Below, piece by piece: positions 8,945-18,107 of a stretch of 64,000 nt of DNA; within the stretch, counting starts at the first letter, position 1; each line of letters begins with the position of its first letter. Made by a program: the position numbers and the translations under genes. The DNA comes from Kovacikia minuta CCNUW1 (GTDB lineage Bacteria; Cyanobacteriota; Cyanobacteriia; Leptolyngbyales; Leptolyngbyaceae): NCBI RefSeq assembly GCF_020091585.1, contig NZ_CP083582.1, forward strand, positions 5,590,536-5,654,535. Reading direction: 5' to 3'. The notes beneath the pieces were generated by a model that worked only from the letters and a program-made list of their open reading frames with translations, was not told the origin of the DNA and ran no database searches.

Positions 8945-11201
8945 CTATGTTGCGCTGATTACGGCAACTGGGCAATTTGCTCGATTCAAAATAGCATCCA
9001 CTCGATGACCAAAGAAAACCCGTCCCGTTGCCAACCGAACCGAACTTCCCAACACGATGAGATCAACCTGCTCTTGTCTGGTAAAGGTGAGAATGGTTTT
9101 TTCTGGACTGTTTCCTTCCAAAATCTTACATTCCACCGTTGCCCCTAAAAGCCGTCCTATCTCGGTTTGATGTTCGACTATCTGTTGAGCCATTTCTCTG
9201 GCTGGGGCAAGGGTTTGATGGTCGTAAAGGGCGTATCCAACCTGCGGCAGGTTAATCACGTGAATTAGGGTAACCAGTGCTCCGGTTTGGGCGGCAATGG
9301 TACTGGCAATTTCGACGGCATTTTTGCTGTATTCTGAGCCAACGGTAGGAACCAGAATATGACGAATGGGGTGGACATCAATCAGCCGAAAGTTTCCCTG
9401 GCGATCGGAAAGATTTGACTTGACGACCAATGTGGCGCAGGGTGCTTCCTGAACGACCCGATCCACCAGCAAATTAAACAAGGAATCCCTCGTCCGTTGT
9501 TCACTTGCGCCCATCACAATCAGGTCATACCCTCTACTGGCTTCCTTTAGAATAACTTCCACCTTGCTGTTTCCAGTTTCTACCTTGGTTTGCAGGGTTT
9601 CTTTGCCAGGTAGCTGTAACGTTTCAGCGATCGCGCTAAAGGCTTCTTCAAAGGCTGTGTCTTTAATCGCAGCGGTTGTTTTCTGTTTGAGACCGGGTTT
9701 GATGTTACTCGTGGCGTAGAGTGCCGTAATTTCAAGCTCATTCTGCTGCGCCAGATAACCGACCAGTTGCGCTGCCAGTTGGACATTCGCTCCCCCTCGT
9801 GTTGGCATGAGAACCCGATGAATGTTTTTAATAAAGCTGCGACTTGCTTGCTCTTCCTGTTGCAGCCGCTGTGCTTCCTCCTCACCGATCGCAACTTTGG
9901 AAAGGGTCCAACGCAATAAGGGAGGTGCCATGAGAGACGTTACGATCGCCACCATGACGCATGATCGAATACATTTGGGGTCCCAGAACCCCCAGAGACA
10001 ACCCGATCGTAGCAACAATGATTTCCATCGCGCCCCGGGCATTCATCCCCGCTCCCATTGCCAGCCCTTCCCAGTGACCAAGCCCACCGACGCGAGAACC
10101 CAGGTAAGCACCGATAAACTTGCCAAAACAAGCAACAGCCAAAACAAGCATGCCAACAATAAAGGTTTGTGGTTCCAGCAGTTGGAGCAAGTTCACCTTG
10201 AGACCCGCCGCCGCAAAGAAGATAGGCGCTAAAAAACCTGCGGTGATAATTTCCAGCGTATGTCCCGCTTCTCGGCTAAAGCGCCGCGACTGCCCCGCCA
10301 GAATCCCCAGCACAAAGGCTCCTAATGCGGCTTCGATGCCTAAACTGTGGGTCAGAGCTGCGGCTGACAATGCCAGGATGAGCACAATTGATAATGCCGC
10401 GGTTGCCCCCCCGATCGTGTCATCAACCCAGCGTAAAATCTTATCAACGACCGTTCGTCCCAGCGTCAGTGCCACTCCCAAGAATATGATCGCACCACTA
10501 ACCGCACTGACAACGGTATTGACATTAAACTGTCCACTGGTTGCCAAACCAGAGACAACTGAGAGCAGAATCCACCCGATCGTGTCATCCGCCATTCCCG
10601 CTGCCAGGGTCACCTGACCAATATCGCGCCGAATTAATTTCAGATCCATTAACACCTTGGCAATCACTGGGACTGCGGAAATGCTCATGGCAGTCGCAAT
10701 AAATAGACAAAAGACCAGTCGTTGAGATGGGTTTGCCAAAAAGTTTTCTGGAATCAACCAACCCAATCCAAGTCCCGTTACAAAGGGCACAACAATCCCA
10801 CCCAACGAGATCAGGAGTGCGGTTCGCCCCTTCCGCACAATTAAATTAAGGTCTGTTTCGATCCCGGTGACAATTAACAAAAACAGGACTCCTAGCCAGG
10901 AGACAACTGATAGCAGATCGGACTGAGTTTGGCTCTTAGGAAAGATATGAGCTTGCAGATCGGGAAGAATTAAACCGAATAACGATGGACCGAGCAAAAC
11001 TCCCGCTAACAACTCCCCCACAACAGGAGGGAGATCAATCCGGCGCATAAATTCTCCCAGTCCTCGTGCCATAAAAAGGAGTAACGCCAGTTGCAGTAAC
11101 AGTAGCAGCAGTTCATGGTGACCCAGTGGTTTAATAATTCCCTGCCCAGAAGCTGCTGCCGCAGCAAGGAGCGGCTGTACCAATGGAATAGAAAGGTTCA
11201 T
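8945..11201 (-). CDS. Cation:proton antiporter with two C-terminal UspA domains, frameshifted
   Basis: Intact protein would be ~751 residues. The N-terminal ~410 residues are a CPA2-type Na+/H+ exchanger domain with about 12 membrane helices, including PPVVGELLAGVLLGPSL, the MADDTIGW motif (paired acidic residues) and GMNARGAMEII. The C-terminal ~330 residues hold two universal-stress (UspA) domains with ATP-binding-like glycines (VMGAS, VLGSS...GHRVD). One extra base at 9960 interrupts it: the first frame reads MYSIMRHGG and stops at 9882, while the second resumes MVAIVTSLMAPPLL. Removing that base gives the family sequence MYSIIVMVAIV. Role: pH or sodium homeostasis. Confidence 0.85.
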
Positions 11202-11619
11202 AAGAATTTTGGAGCTACGCAGAAAAAGTTATTAGGGAGTCTATAGGAATGCAAACGGTTATAACACTCCCCCAACAGTAGACTTTTTAGTTATTCATCC
11301 GGCAAGCGCCCCCACCCCCATTCTGAGAACCCATTGCTTCTCAAAAAACTTCCCGACTTCTTCCCGATTTCCCCTTACATTCAGAATTAGTCCAGCAAAG
11401 ATTGCATCAGGCTATCTCCCTCAAGGCTTTCAACCTGATGCAATCTGTTTCTTTCGAAAGCGGAGTGAGGGATGGGGAGTGGGAAGCATTGAGAATTAAG
11501 AGTTGAGAATTAAGAATTAAGAGTTTTAAGTTTTGGTTTCCACTCAGTCAGCCGTTCAACTAAGGAACAAGAATGAAATAAAATCGCCAACCTGTAGATA
11601 CTGTGCAAAGTTGCAGGTG
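11202..11619. other. Intergenic stretch with palindrome and AATTAAGAGTT repeats
   Basis: No gene is supported. It holds a 13-base inverted repeat, AGATTGCATCAGG / CCTGATGCAATCT (11399-11446), followed by GTTTCTTT, and imperfect repeats of GAGAATTAAGA at 11490-11530. The end of the IS110 element should lie in the last ~100 bases, but no boundary could be fixed. Confidence 0.5.
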
Positions 11620-12615
11620 TCAAGTCGATGAGGTCGGGAAGCAGACCTGGGCGTCAAAAGGTTTATTGGCGTGCAGAACCCCGTAAATCCAGCGAATCAG
11701 CTTATGCATCACGGCCCCGACGACTTGACGCTTAGTTTTGTGGCGCTGGAGGAGTTGTGCGCGCCAAGCTTGAATCGGCTTGCTCCAGCGTAAAAGGCAC
11801 AGGGCTGGGAGAAACAGGGCTTTGCGTAAGCGGGCATTACCAAGTTTGCACAGCCTGGGCTTGCCGTGAATCGATGTGCCAGAGGTTTTTTCCTGGGGCG
11901 TGAGTCCGGCGTAAGCCGCCAACTGCCGAGCCGAAGCAAAGTGCTGCCAACTGCCGATTTCTGCGAGAATCAGGGCCGCGGTGTGAGGACCAATACCAGG
12001 AATCGAATCGAGCAATTCGTGTTGCCGTTTGAGACCGGGGAATTGGTCGATATGGGTTCGAATCTTGTCTCGCAAGGCTTTGAGTTGGTCTTCCATAAAG
12101 GTGATGTGAGTATTAATCTCGCTTACCAACTCAGGGGGAGCCGTTTCGAGGCGATTGGTTTCCTGTCCAATCATCTGCTCGAGGGCCTGCACCCGTCGCA
12201 TCAGATTTTGCAACACTTCCACCTCAGGGGCCGGTGGTTGCCAAAGCTCAGGCTTCAGGTCACGGCAGTATTCGGCAATTAAGCGAGCATCAGCCGCATC
12301 GGTCTTGGTGCGACTCAAGCGACTCTGGGCATAAGCATGGACCGCTTGGGGATTGGCAATCGTCACGCCATACCCGGCGTGATGCAACTGCTTGGCGATG
12401 GCATGCCCATAGGTGCTGGTGGCTTCGAGACAGGCATGTAACTGGGTAAAGCGTTGCTGGCTCAACCAAGCGAGCAATTCTTGGTGCCCAGCAACTGTGT
12501 TGGCGACCGCTTTGCGTCGAAGCGCTTGGGTGCCACAGAGCAACACCCCATGAATCCGTGTTTTGCCAATGTCTAAACCCAATACAGCATCAACGACAGG
12601 GGACGACGATGACAT
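11620..12615 (-). CDS. IS110-family transposase (DEDD/serine recombinase)
   Basis: About 331 residues from the ATG at 12615, which follows AAGGAG at 6 bases; the longer frame lacks a site. The N-terminal RuvC-like DEDD domain is visible: LGLDIGKTR (D), CLEATSTYG (E) and RTKTDAADAR (D, D). The C-terminal Tnp_IS116/IS110/IS902 domain has the helix-hairpin motif DSIPGIGPHTAALILAEIG and TSGTSIHGKPRLCKLGN, with the serine-bearing segment used in strand exchange. Length and motifs look intact, so the element may be active. IS110 elements insert site-specifically, usually without inverted repeats, guided by a bridge RNA encoded beside the gene. Confidence 0.93.
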   Translation of the reverse strand: MSSSSPVVDAVLGLDIGKTRIHGVLLCGTQALRRKAVANTVAGHQELLAWLSQQRFTQLHACLEATSTYGHAIAKQLHHAGYGVTIANPQAVHAYAQSRLSRTKTDAADARLIAEYCRDLKPELWQPPAPEVEVLQNLMRRVQALEQMIGQETNRLETAPPELVSEINTHITFMEDQLKALRDKIRTHIDQFPGLKRQHELLDSIPGIGPHTAALILAEIGSWQHFASARQLAAYAGLTPQEKTSGTSIHGKPRLCKLGNARLRKALFLPALCLLRWSKPIQAWRAQLLQRHKTKRQVVGAVMHKLIRWIYGVLHANKPFDAQVCFPTSST

Positions 12616-12857
12616 AAAGGCTCCTTCAATCCATCCAGGGTTTACAGCCTCAGAACCCACTTTCCTTGTCAGTCCAGGGTCATGTCCACTGCAGGGGCAG
12701 CCCTATGATACTGTTCAGTGTGGTGAGCGGCTGGAGCGGGCTTAGGGTCAGCAAAAGCGTCTAATCTACATCCAGGCTTGGCTAGCCTTAGGGGCATACC
12801 AGAGTGCACTTGACCTGACCCAACTTTCATTACTGTTGCTGAAAGCTGCCCTACACA
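12616..12857 (-). ncRNA. Candidate IS110 bridge RNA region upstream of the transposase
   Basis: About 240 bases with no supported gene lie 5' of the transposase, where IS110-group elements encode their bridge RNA. Several short inverted pairs occur (for example CCACTGCAGGGGCAG and GAGCGGCTGGAGCGGG blocks), compatible with a structured RNA. The exact RNA ends and element boundary could not be set by eye. Assignment is by position and family knowledge. Confidence 0.45.
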
Positions 12858-12965
12858 CAAGGGGCAAAGCATTCGGGCAGAAACTTTTGCCATCAGCGAA
12901 AGCATCTCTGCCGCAGGCTAAGCCCTTACGCCTGGAATTGCCGATATTATTTAATTCCCATTCCT
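12858..12965. repeat. Miniature repeat, copy B
   Basis: About 108 bp matching copy C (43484-43590) in reverse orientation along its length: CATTCGGGCAGAAAC, GCATCTCTGCCGC, GGCTAAGCCCTTACGCCTG, then GCCGATATTATTTAATTCCC. Its left inverted end is degraded. It separates the IS110 region from the acyl-CoA dehydrogenase gene. Confidence 0.75.
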
Positions 12966-13130
12966 AAGCTCACCGAAGTCTAAACCGAGTTTTGATTTGG
13001 GTCATGGTTGATGGATATGAATTTTCGCCGTCATCGCCTCCCGATCGCTCCACGTCTCAACATCTCTGCGTCTTTCCCTGAATCGAACCATTTACCACTT
13101 ACCCACCTTAACTTTCCAGGAGAACCAGAA

Positions 13131-14276
13131 ATGTTGGAATTAACAGCCCCCTCTACCACCCCATTAGAGGCAACGAATTGGTTAAAACAGGTCGAGCAGT
13201 TGGGGCTTCGCTTTGCTGAGCGGGCAGCCGCAGCAGATGCGGACGATCACTTCGTGAGTGAAAATTTTGCAGACTTAAAATCCCACGAATTTATTGCGGC
13301 TGGAGTACCGCGTGAATTGGGGGGTGGAGGAGCCAGTCAGATAGAACTGTCCAACATCTTGCGAGAATTAGCGAAATACTGTGGCTCAACAGCGCTGGCA
13401 TACTCCATGCACACCCACCAAGTAGCAACGGCGGCATGGCGTTGGCACCACCAGCAGGCTCCTGTTGACGGGTTGCTGAAACGAATTGCGGCTGAACAAA
13501 TCATTCTGGTTAGCAGTGGTGGCTCGGACTGGTTGCCGAGTTCTGGTACAGCTGTACGAGTGGAGGGGGGCTTTCGCATCAATGCCCGAAAAGCCTTTGC
13601 CAGTGGTGCCCCGATTGGGGATTTGCTGATGACCAGCGCCGTATATGAAGACCCCGATGCAGGCGCAACGGTGCTTCATTTTGGTGTACCAATGGGTGCA
13701 GCAGGAGTCACCCTTGAACCGACCTGGCAAACGCTGGGAATGCGCGGAACCGGGTCGCATGACATTGTGCTGTCCGATGTGTTCGTTCCCGATGCTGGAG
13801 TCAGTCTGAAGCGGGAGCAGGGCAAGTGGCATTTGCTATTTCACATTATTGCGATGGTGGCGATGCCGCTGATTTATTCAGTTTATGTGGGAGTTGCGGA
13901 GGCAGCCCGCGATCGTGCCATCCAGCAAGCTAACCATCGTCGGCATGACGACCATCTCCAATATTTAGTAGGTGGTCTCGAAAACGAATTAACTGCTGCC
14001 AAACTGGCACTCCAGCACATGTTGACAACTGCTGCTACCAACCAACCCGGCTTTAACACCACCAACCAGGTAATGATAGGACGCACTCTGGCTGCCCAAT
14101 CCGTTCTCAAAGTGGCTGACCTGGCAATGGAAATTGCTGGTGGAAAGGCGTTTTACCGCTCCTTCGAATTAGAACGGTTATTTCGAGATGCCCAGGCAGC
14201 CCGTTACCACCCCCTCCAGGAAGGTCCCCAACGCAGACTTACAGGACAATTAGCCCTGGGATGTGAAATTGATTAA
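13131..14276 (+). CDS. Acyl-CoA dehydrogenase family flavoprotein
   Basis: 381 residues from the ATG at 13131 (AGGAG about 9 bases upstream), the usual length for the family; the longer frame from 13008 adds 41 implausible residues. Order: N-terminal helical domain with PRELGGGGAS, mid beta domain (SSGGSDWLPSSGTAVRVEGGFRI... KAFASGAPIGD, LGMRGTGSHDI), C-terminal helical domain ending MEIAGGKAFYRS and RDAQAARYHP. The canonical glutamate base position is not obvious. Electron acceptor and substrate are unknown; some relatives are FMN monooxygenases acting on sulfur compounds, so oxidase or monooxygenase activity is also possible. Confidence 0.85.
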   Translation: MLELTAPSTTPLEATNWLKQVEQLGLRFAERAAAADADDHFVSENFADLKSHEFIAAGVPRELGGGGASQIELSNILRELAKYCGSTALAYSMHTHQVATAAWRWHHQQAPVDGLLKRIAAEQIILVSSGGSDWLPSSGTAVRVEGGFRINARKAFASGAPIGDLLMTSAVYEDPDAGATVLHFGVPMGAAGVTLEPTWQTLGMRGTGSHDIVLSDVFVPDAGVSLKREQGKWHLLFHIIAMVAMPLIYSVYVGVAEAARDRAIQQANHRRHDDHLQYLVGGLENELTAAKLALQHMLTTAATNQPGFNTTNQVMIGRTLAAQSVLKVADLAMEIAGGKAFYRSFELERLFRDAQAARYHPLQEGPQRRLTGQLALGCEID

Positions 14277-14295
14277 ATCCTCATTTCTTTAGAAA

Positions 14296-14353
14296 AAAGC
14301 ATTCGGGTAAACCTCTACGGATTGAAATCCTAGAACCTTTGCCCGAATGCTTT
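14296..14353. repeat. Long inverted repeat after the acyl-CoA dehydrogenase
   Basis: Arms AAAGCATTCGGGTAAA and TTTGCCCGAATGCTTT (one mismatch) around a 26-base loop. The right arm, read on the other strand, shares CAAAGCATTCGGGCA with repeat copy B at 12864. A second hairpin, AGAAAGGATT / AATCCTTTCT, follows at 14388-14414. Either could end transcription, but neither has a strong T run. Confidence 0.5.
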
Positions 14354-14486
14354 GACTGCGTAATAGAGCGATCCCATTTGGATTGTGAGAAAGGATTTCA
14401 TCGGAATCCTTTCTTAGAGGATGTTTGAAAAGGTATGGACTGTCAGATGCAACACTCAGAGATCCCCCCTAACCCCCCTTAAAAAG

Positions 14487-14676
14487 GCTACCGTGTACAC
14501 ACAAGTCGGAAATCTGTGAACACAAGTCCTGAAACCCTTGCTCTGCCTCAACTTTGGAAATTGGCTGAAATCTCAATAATCTCGGCTTATTGAGAACCGG
14601 CAACGAGAAATCAAGGTTGTGGAGGATCAGGTTTTCGGAAAACGAATCAGCGATCGACTTGTGTGTACACCGTAGC
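14487..14676 (+). mobile_element. 190-bp MITE, copy 1
   Basis: Ends GCTACCGTGTACACACAAGT and ACTTGTGTGTACACCGTAGC form 22-base inverted repeats with one mismatch (counted with the next two bases). Flanked by the direct repeat CTTAAAAAG (14478-14486 and 14677-14685), a 9-base target duplication. Identical in body to copy 2. Non-coding, so mobilised in trans. Confidence 0.88.
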
Positions 14677-14718
14677 CTTAAAAAGGGGGGAAACAGGCTT
14701 AAAGTCCCCCTGATTAAG

Positions 14719-14908
14719 GCTACCGTGTACACACAAGTCGGAAATCTGTGAACACAAGTCCTGAAACCCTTGCTCTGCCTCAACTTTGGAAATTGGCTGA
14801 AATCTCAATAATCTCGGCTTATTGAGAACCGGCAACGAGAAATCAAGGTTGTGGAGGATCAGGTTTTCGGAAAACGAATCAGCGATCGACTTGTGTGTAC
14901 ACCGTAGC
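14719..14908 (+). mobile_element. 190-bp MITE, copy 2
   Basis: Same sequence and orientation as copy 1. Flanked by TGATTAAG on both sides (14711-14718, 14909-14916), an 8-base (perhaps 9) target duplication. Near-identity of the two copies indicates recent movement. Confidence 0.88.
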
Positions 14909-15095
14909 TGATTAAGGGGGACTTAGGGGGATCGCATCTTTGCTACCGACAGTAGGACTTTTCAAACACCCTCTTACAAAGCCGCTCCATCTCACAACCG
15001 ATTGAGGACTGCTATAGTTTGCTTATGCTGTCATTGGGGTGCGGTTGCAAGTCACTGTAAAAAACTCAACAGTTAGAGCAAACACCGGAGAAAGC

Positions 15096-16664
15096 ATGAA
15101 ATCCGAGCTGAGACTGGAACCTTCACAGCCCTGGTATGGCTCGATCGGAAGTCGATTGTGGTTAGTGATCGGTGGACCTGTGTTTGCCCAATTATTGGGG
15201 AGCGCGTTTAACATCTGGTACAACTTTGCCTACGTTCAACCGCTGCTGAGTCCAGCACAACTGGCAACGTTTTGGCATACGGTCAAGGTGTTTAACCTGC
15301 TCTTTTACCCGGCTGGCGTGGGGCTTTGGGTTTGGGTTGGGTTATCGTTACAGCAGCCCTGTCACCAGCTCGAAGCGAATCAACCGATCGCCCCAGAACG
15401 TTTGCTGCAAGCCAGACAACGGGTCATCAACTTACCCTGGTGGGGAACGTTCATTGCCGGAAGCATTTGGCTCCTTTGTATTCCCATATTTTTGCTGGCC
15501 CTGGCTCAGGCTCCGGGAGAACTGAACCCTCGCCTATTTTCCGATCTGCCCATCTCTTTTGTCATCTCGGCTTTAATTGCAACTACGCACAGTTTCTTCA
15601 TTGTTGAGCTATTAAGCCAACGCCTGCTCTATCCCATCCTGTTTCGGGAAGCCCGCCCCGACAAAATCCCCGGTGCGTTTCCGCTTTCGCTACGGTGGCG
15701 GGGCATTTTTTTGGCGTTTTGTGGGGGCGTCTGCCCGATCGCCTCACTCCTGTTGCTAACACTGGCTCCCCACGCCACTGAAACACGAGATTCCTGGTTT
15801 GCGATCGCCGTTGGCGGACTGGGCATCGCCTTTAGCCTGAGTAGTGCCTGGATGGTTGGGCAACTTGTGGTTGAACCAATTAAAGAAATCCAGCAGGTTG
15901 CAACTGCGGTTGCCGAAGGGAACCTGAATGTTCGCATCGGATTACTCCGAGCCGACGAGTTTGGTCCCCTGATCCATGATTTCAACCATATGATTGAGGA
16001 ACTTCAGGAAAAACAAATCCTTCAGGAAACCTTCGGGCGGCATGTGGGGGAACAAGCAGCGATCAAAATTCTGCAACGCGATCCTAGCCTCGGCGGCATT
16101 GAACAGGAACTCACCGTCATGTTTGCCGATTTGCGGAACTTCACCCAACGCTGCACGCTCGAACCTCCCGAAAAAATCGTTTCCATGTTGAACCTCTTTT
16201 TGAAGGACATGGTGGAAATTGTTGAACAGCGGCACGGGGGCATGGTGAACAAATTCCTGGGAGATGGATTCATGGCGCTATTTGGAATTGGCGAACATCC
16301 TGTCCATCATTCTGTTCAGGCGGTTGCTGCGGCTCAGGATATGCTGGAAAAGCTGCGCGAAATCAACGCAGACCTGGAAAACAAGGGGCGTTCTCCATTG
16401 AAAATGGGGATTGGCATCCATACAGGCGTGGCAGTGGTTGGCAGCATTGGATCGAACCGTCGCCTGGAATACACCGCGATCGGAGATACAGTAAATGTGG
16501 CAGCACGGGTAGAAGCATTAACCAAGCAAGTCGGAGAAACCCTGTTGCTGACTGCGGCAACCCGTCAGGCACTTCCCCTCGATATTTTGACAGAGCAATT
16601 ACCGCCCCAATGGGTTAAAGGTCAGCCAAGTCCTTTGAACATTTACCGGATACAGCTTCTATAA
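15096..16664 (+). CDS. Membrane class III adenylate cyclase with HAMP domain
   Basis: About 522 residues from the ATG at 15096 (GGAG 5 bases upstream); a longer GTG frame lacks support. Roughly six membrane helices fill residues 15-270, followed by a HAMP linker (WMVGQLVVEPIKEIQQVATAV, EFGPLIHDFN). The class III cyclase domain covers ~330-520. Metal-binding aspartates lie in FADLRNFT and FLGDG; the Lys of NKFLGD suggests adenine specificity; TAIGDTVNVAARVE holds the transition-state Asn and Arg. Predicted to make cAMP in response to a membrane-borne signal. Confidence 0.9.
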   Translation: MKSELRLEPSQPWYGSIGSRLWLVIGGPVFAQLLGSAFNIWYNFAYVQPLLSPAQLATFWHTVKVFNLLFYPAGVGLWVWVGLSLQQPCHQLEANQPIAPERLLQARQRVINLPWWGTFIAGSIWLLCIPIFLLALAQAPGELNPRLFSDLPISFVISALIATTHSFFIVELLSQRLLYPILFREARPDKIPGAFPLSLRWRGIFLAFCGGVCPIASLLLLTLAPHATETRDSWFAIAVGGLGIAFSLSSAWMVGQLVVEPIKEIQQVATAVAEGNLNVRIGLLRADEFGPLIHDFNHMIEELQEKQILQETFGRHVGEQAAIKILQRDPSLGGIEQELTVMFADLRNFTQRCTLEPPEKIVSMLNLFLKDMVEIVEQRHGGMVNKFLGDGFMALFGIGEHPVHHSVQAVAAAQDMLEKLREINADLENKGRSPLKMGIGIHTGVAVVGSIGSNRRLEYTAIGDTVNVAARVEALTKQVGETLLLTAATRQALPLDILTEQLPPQWVKGQPSPLNIYRIQLL

Positions 16665-16783
16665 CAGGTGGCAGGTGGCAGGGAAGAAATCGCAGGATTT
16701 ATCAATTTTTTGTGTCAAACCCCCTAAGGGAATCAAGGGTTCAAAGGTTCAAGGCAACGTTTTTAAGATAAACCTTTTTATCC

Positions 16784-16804
16784 TTCATCCTTCATCCTTC
16801 ATCC
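16784..16804. repeat. TTCATCC heptamer repeat overlapping a gene end
   Basis: Three contiguous TTCATCC units on the plus strand, followed by C/T-rich sequence to ~16830. The stop codon and the last residues (GERGKDEG) of the Rieske gene are encoded by this tract. Confidence 0.85.
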
Positions 16805-17811
16805 TTTCCCCTCTCCCCCTCTCCCCGTTCCTTTAGCAATCCTGCCAGTTTGTGACGCATAATAATTCCGGGCTTATCAGATGCCATGTGCTGTTCTTTG
16901 CTGATTCTGAGGGGTACATCGTAATCGGTTCCTTCTAAAATTGCCTTGTCTTCTAAGGTGACAACGCGATCGAAGGCGATCACGCTTTCAGCGGTTGCCT
17001 CGGCTTCGGTGTCGTTGCGCAGGCAAAACTGGACAAGTTGGGAGGAGCGATCGTCGATCGGGGTAGCAGCAGTAAAGATAAGGTGGATCAGACCGTTGGG
17101 GTAAGTAATTTTGAGCGTGCGAATAAAGGGCATGTACCAGGTGCCCTCACTGATGCGAACGGTCCTGGTTTCCTCCATCTGGAGATTTTGCTTCTGCACA
17201 GTGTTGTTGAAAACAGGCAAGATATACTTCATCCGGAGCCCAAACTCGGTCTCCTCAAAAAAATCTGGCTCTGGCGGAACAGGTTCCTGCTCCACCCCAA
17301 ACGTGCTGGAGTGGACAAAGTGAGGATGGGCATTATCAAAAGAATTCTCCATCAACCGCAACCCGGCACAGTGCCACACCTCGTAAAATTCATGGATCTG
17401 GCGAAACTGAGGGTCGCTTGCCTCAGGAATCTCCGGGATTGGCAACAGGGGTTCATCCAGACAAACCCAAACATAACCATAGCGTTCCTCGCATCGGTAA
17501 CTATCCACTCGGTAGGTACGGGGAATCAAACCGTGGGTCAGTTGGGGCACCTTGACACAGACCCCTGCGCCGTCGAAGGACCACCCATGATAGGGGCAGC
17601 GAATATTACCATCGATCACTTTGCCTTGAGAAAGGCGCGCAGAACGGTGACAACAACGATCGCGCACTGCCACAGGCTTTCCCGCTCCATCTAGCCACAG
17701 CACAATTTTTTCTTTCAGTAGCTCAAATGGCTTTGGTCCTGTCTCCAACTCCCCCAGGGGAATCACAGGGTACCAGAAATGTCTCAGTGTTGGTTGTCTC
17801 GTAACAAGCAT
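16792..17811 (-). CDS. Rieske non-heme iron oxygenase (PaO/Lls1-like)
   Basis: 339 residues. The Rieske [2Fe-2S] ligands are Cys53-x-His55 and Cys72-x2-His75 in DRCCHRSARL and RCPYHGWSF. The mononuclear iron site is in ENSFDNAHPHFVH. This layout matches the alpha-subunit-like oxygenases related to pheophorbide a oxygenase and the Lls1 cell-death suppressor, frequent in cyanobacteria; substrate not determinable. The C-terminal tail LLKERGEGERGKDEG comes from low-complexity repeat DNA and is probably not functional. Confidence 0.87.
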   Translation of the reverse strand: MLVTRQPTLRHFWYPVIPLGELETGPKPFELLKEKIVLWLDGAGKPVAVRDRCCHRSARLSQGKVIDGNIRCPYHGWSFDGAGVCVKVPQLTHGLIPRTYRVDSYRCEERYGYVWVCLDEPLLPIPEIPEASDPQFRQIHEFYEVWHCAGLRLMENSFDNAHPHFVHSSTFGVEQEPVPPEPDFFEETEFGLRMKYILPVFNNTVQKQNLQMEETRTVRISEGTWYMPFIRTLKITYPNGLIHLIFTAATPIDDRSSQLVQFCLRNDTEAEATAESVIAFDRVVTLEDKAILEGTDYDVPLRISKEQHMASDKPGIIMRHKLAGLLKERGEGERGKDEG

Positions 17812-17947
17812 AGATAGCGATCTTGATCGAACTAGCTGCTACGTCAGTGTAGCCGACATTCCCCCAACAAATTGTGCTGTACTAACTGTGGCAACAGGTA
17901 TTCCCATCTTCATCGGGAACTCATCAAATAGCTGCGTTCCCTTGCCC

Positions 17948-18053
17948 CTAGAACGCCGGTACAGAAACCGGGTTTCTTCTCTGAGATGCTCAAGTTTTGT
18001 TGAATATCCTCACCAGAAACCCGGTTTCTCGAAATACTGTACCGATGCTCTAG
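17948..18053 (-). repeat. 106-bp palindromic repeat, second copy
   Basis: Reverse-orientation copy of 1793-1898, identical in length and differing at only a handful of bases. Begins CTAGAACGCCGGTACAG and ends CTGTACCGATGCTCTAG. Fills most of the 296-base gap between the Rieske and nuclease genes. Confidence 0.85.
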
Positions 18054-18107
18054 CTACCAAAATCTCTTTCCTTTTTTCTTCTCTAACCCAGTTCTGCCCC
18101 CTACTCG

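Larger units (their letters stand above)
14417..14973. mobile_element. Composite miniature element with IS5/IS1031-like ends
   Basis: Inverted ends GAGGATGTTTGAAAAGG and CTTTTCAAACACCCTC, flanked by a TTA duplication (14414-14416, 14974-14976), which fits the three-base TNA target of the IS1031 group. The interior without later insertions is ~170 bp and palindromic (GATCCCCCCTAACCCCCCTT ... AAGGGGGACTTAGGGGGATC). No transposase is encoded. Two copies of a 190-bp element have inserted inside. Confidence 0.75.

Noticed and set aside
9822-10617. Plus-strand open frames across the antiporter
   Set aside because: Antisense shadows of a membrane protein gene with clear family motifs on the other strand.
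14469-14835. Two nearly identical minus-strand open frames
   Set aside because: They only reflect the duplicated 190-bp MITE; no protein family, start signal or independent conservation.
17038-17694. 218-residue plus-strand open frame
   Set aside because: Antisense to the Rieske gene, which carries the cluster-binding motifs.
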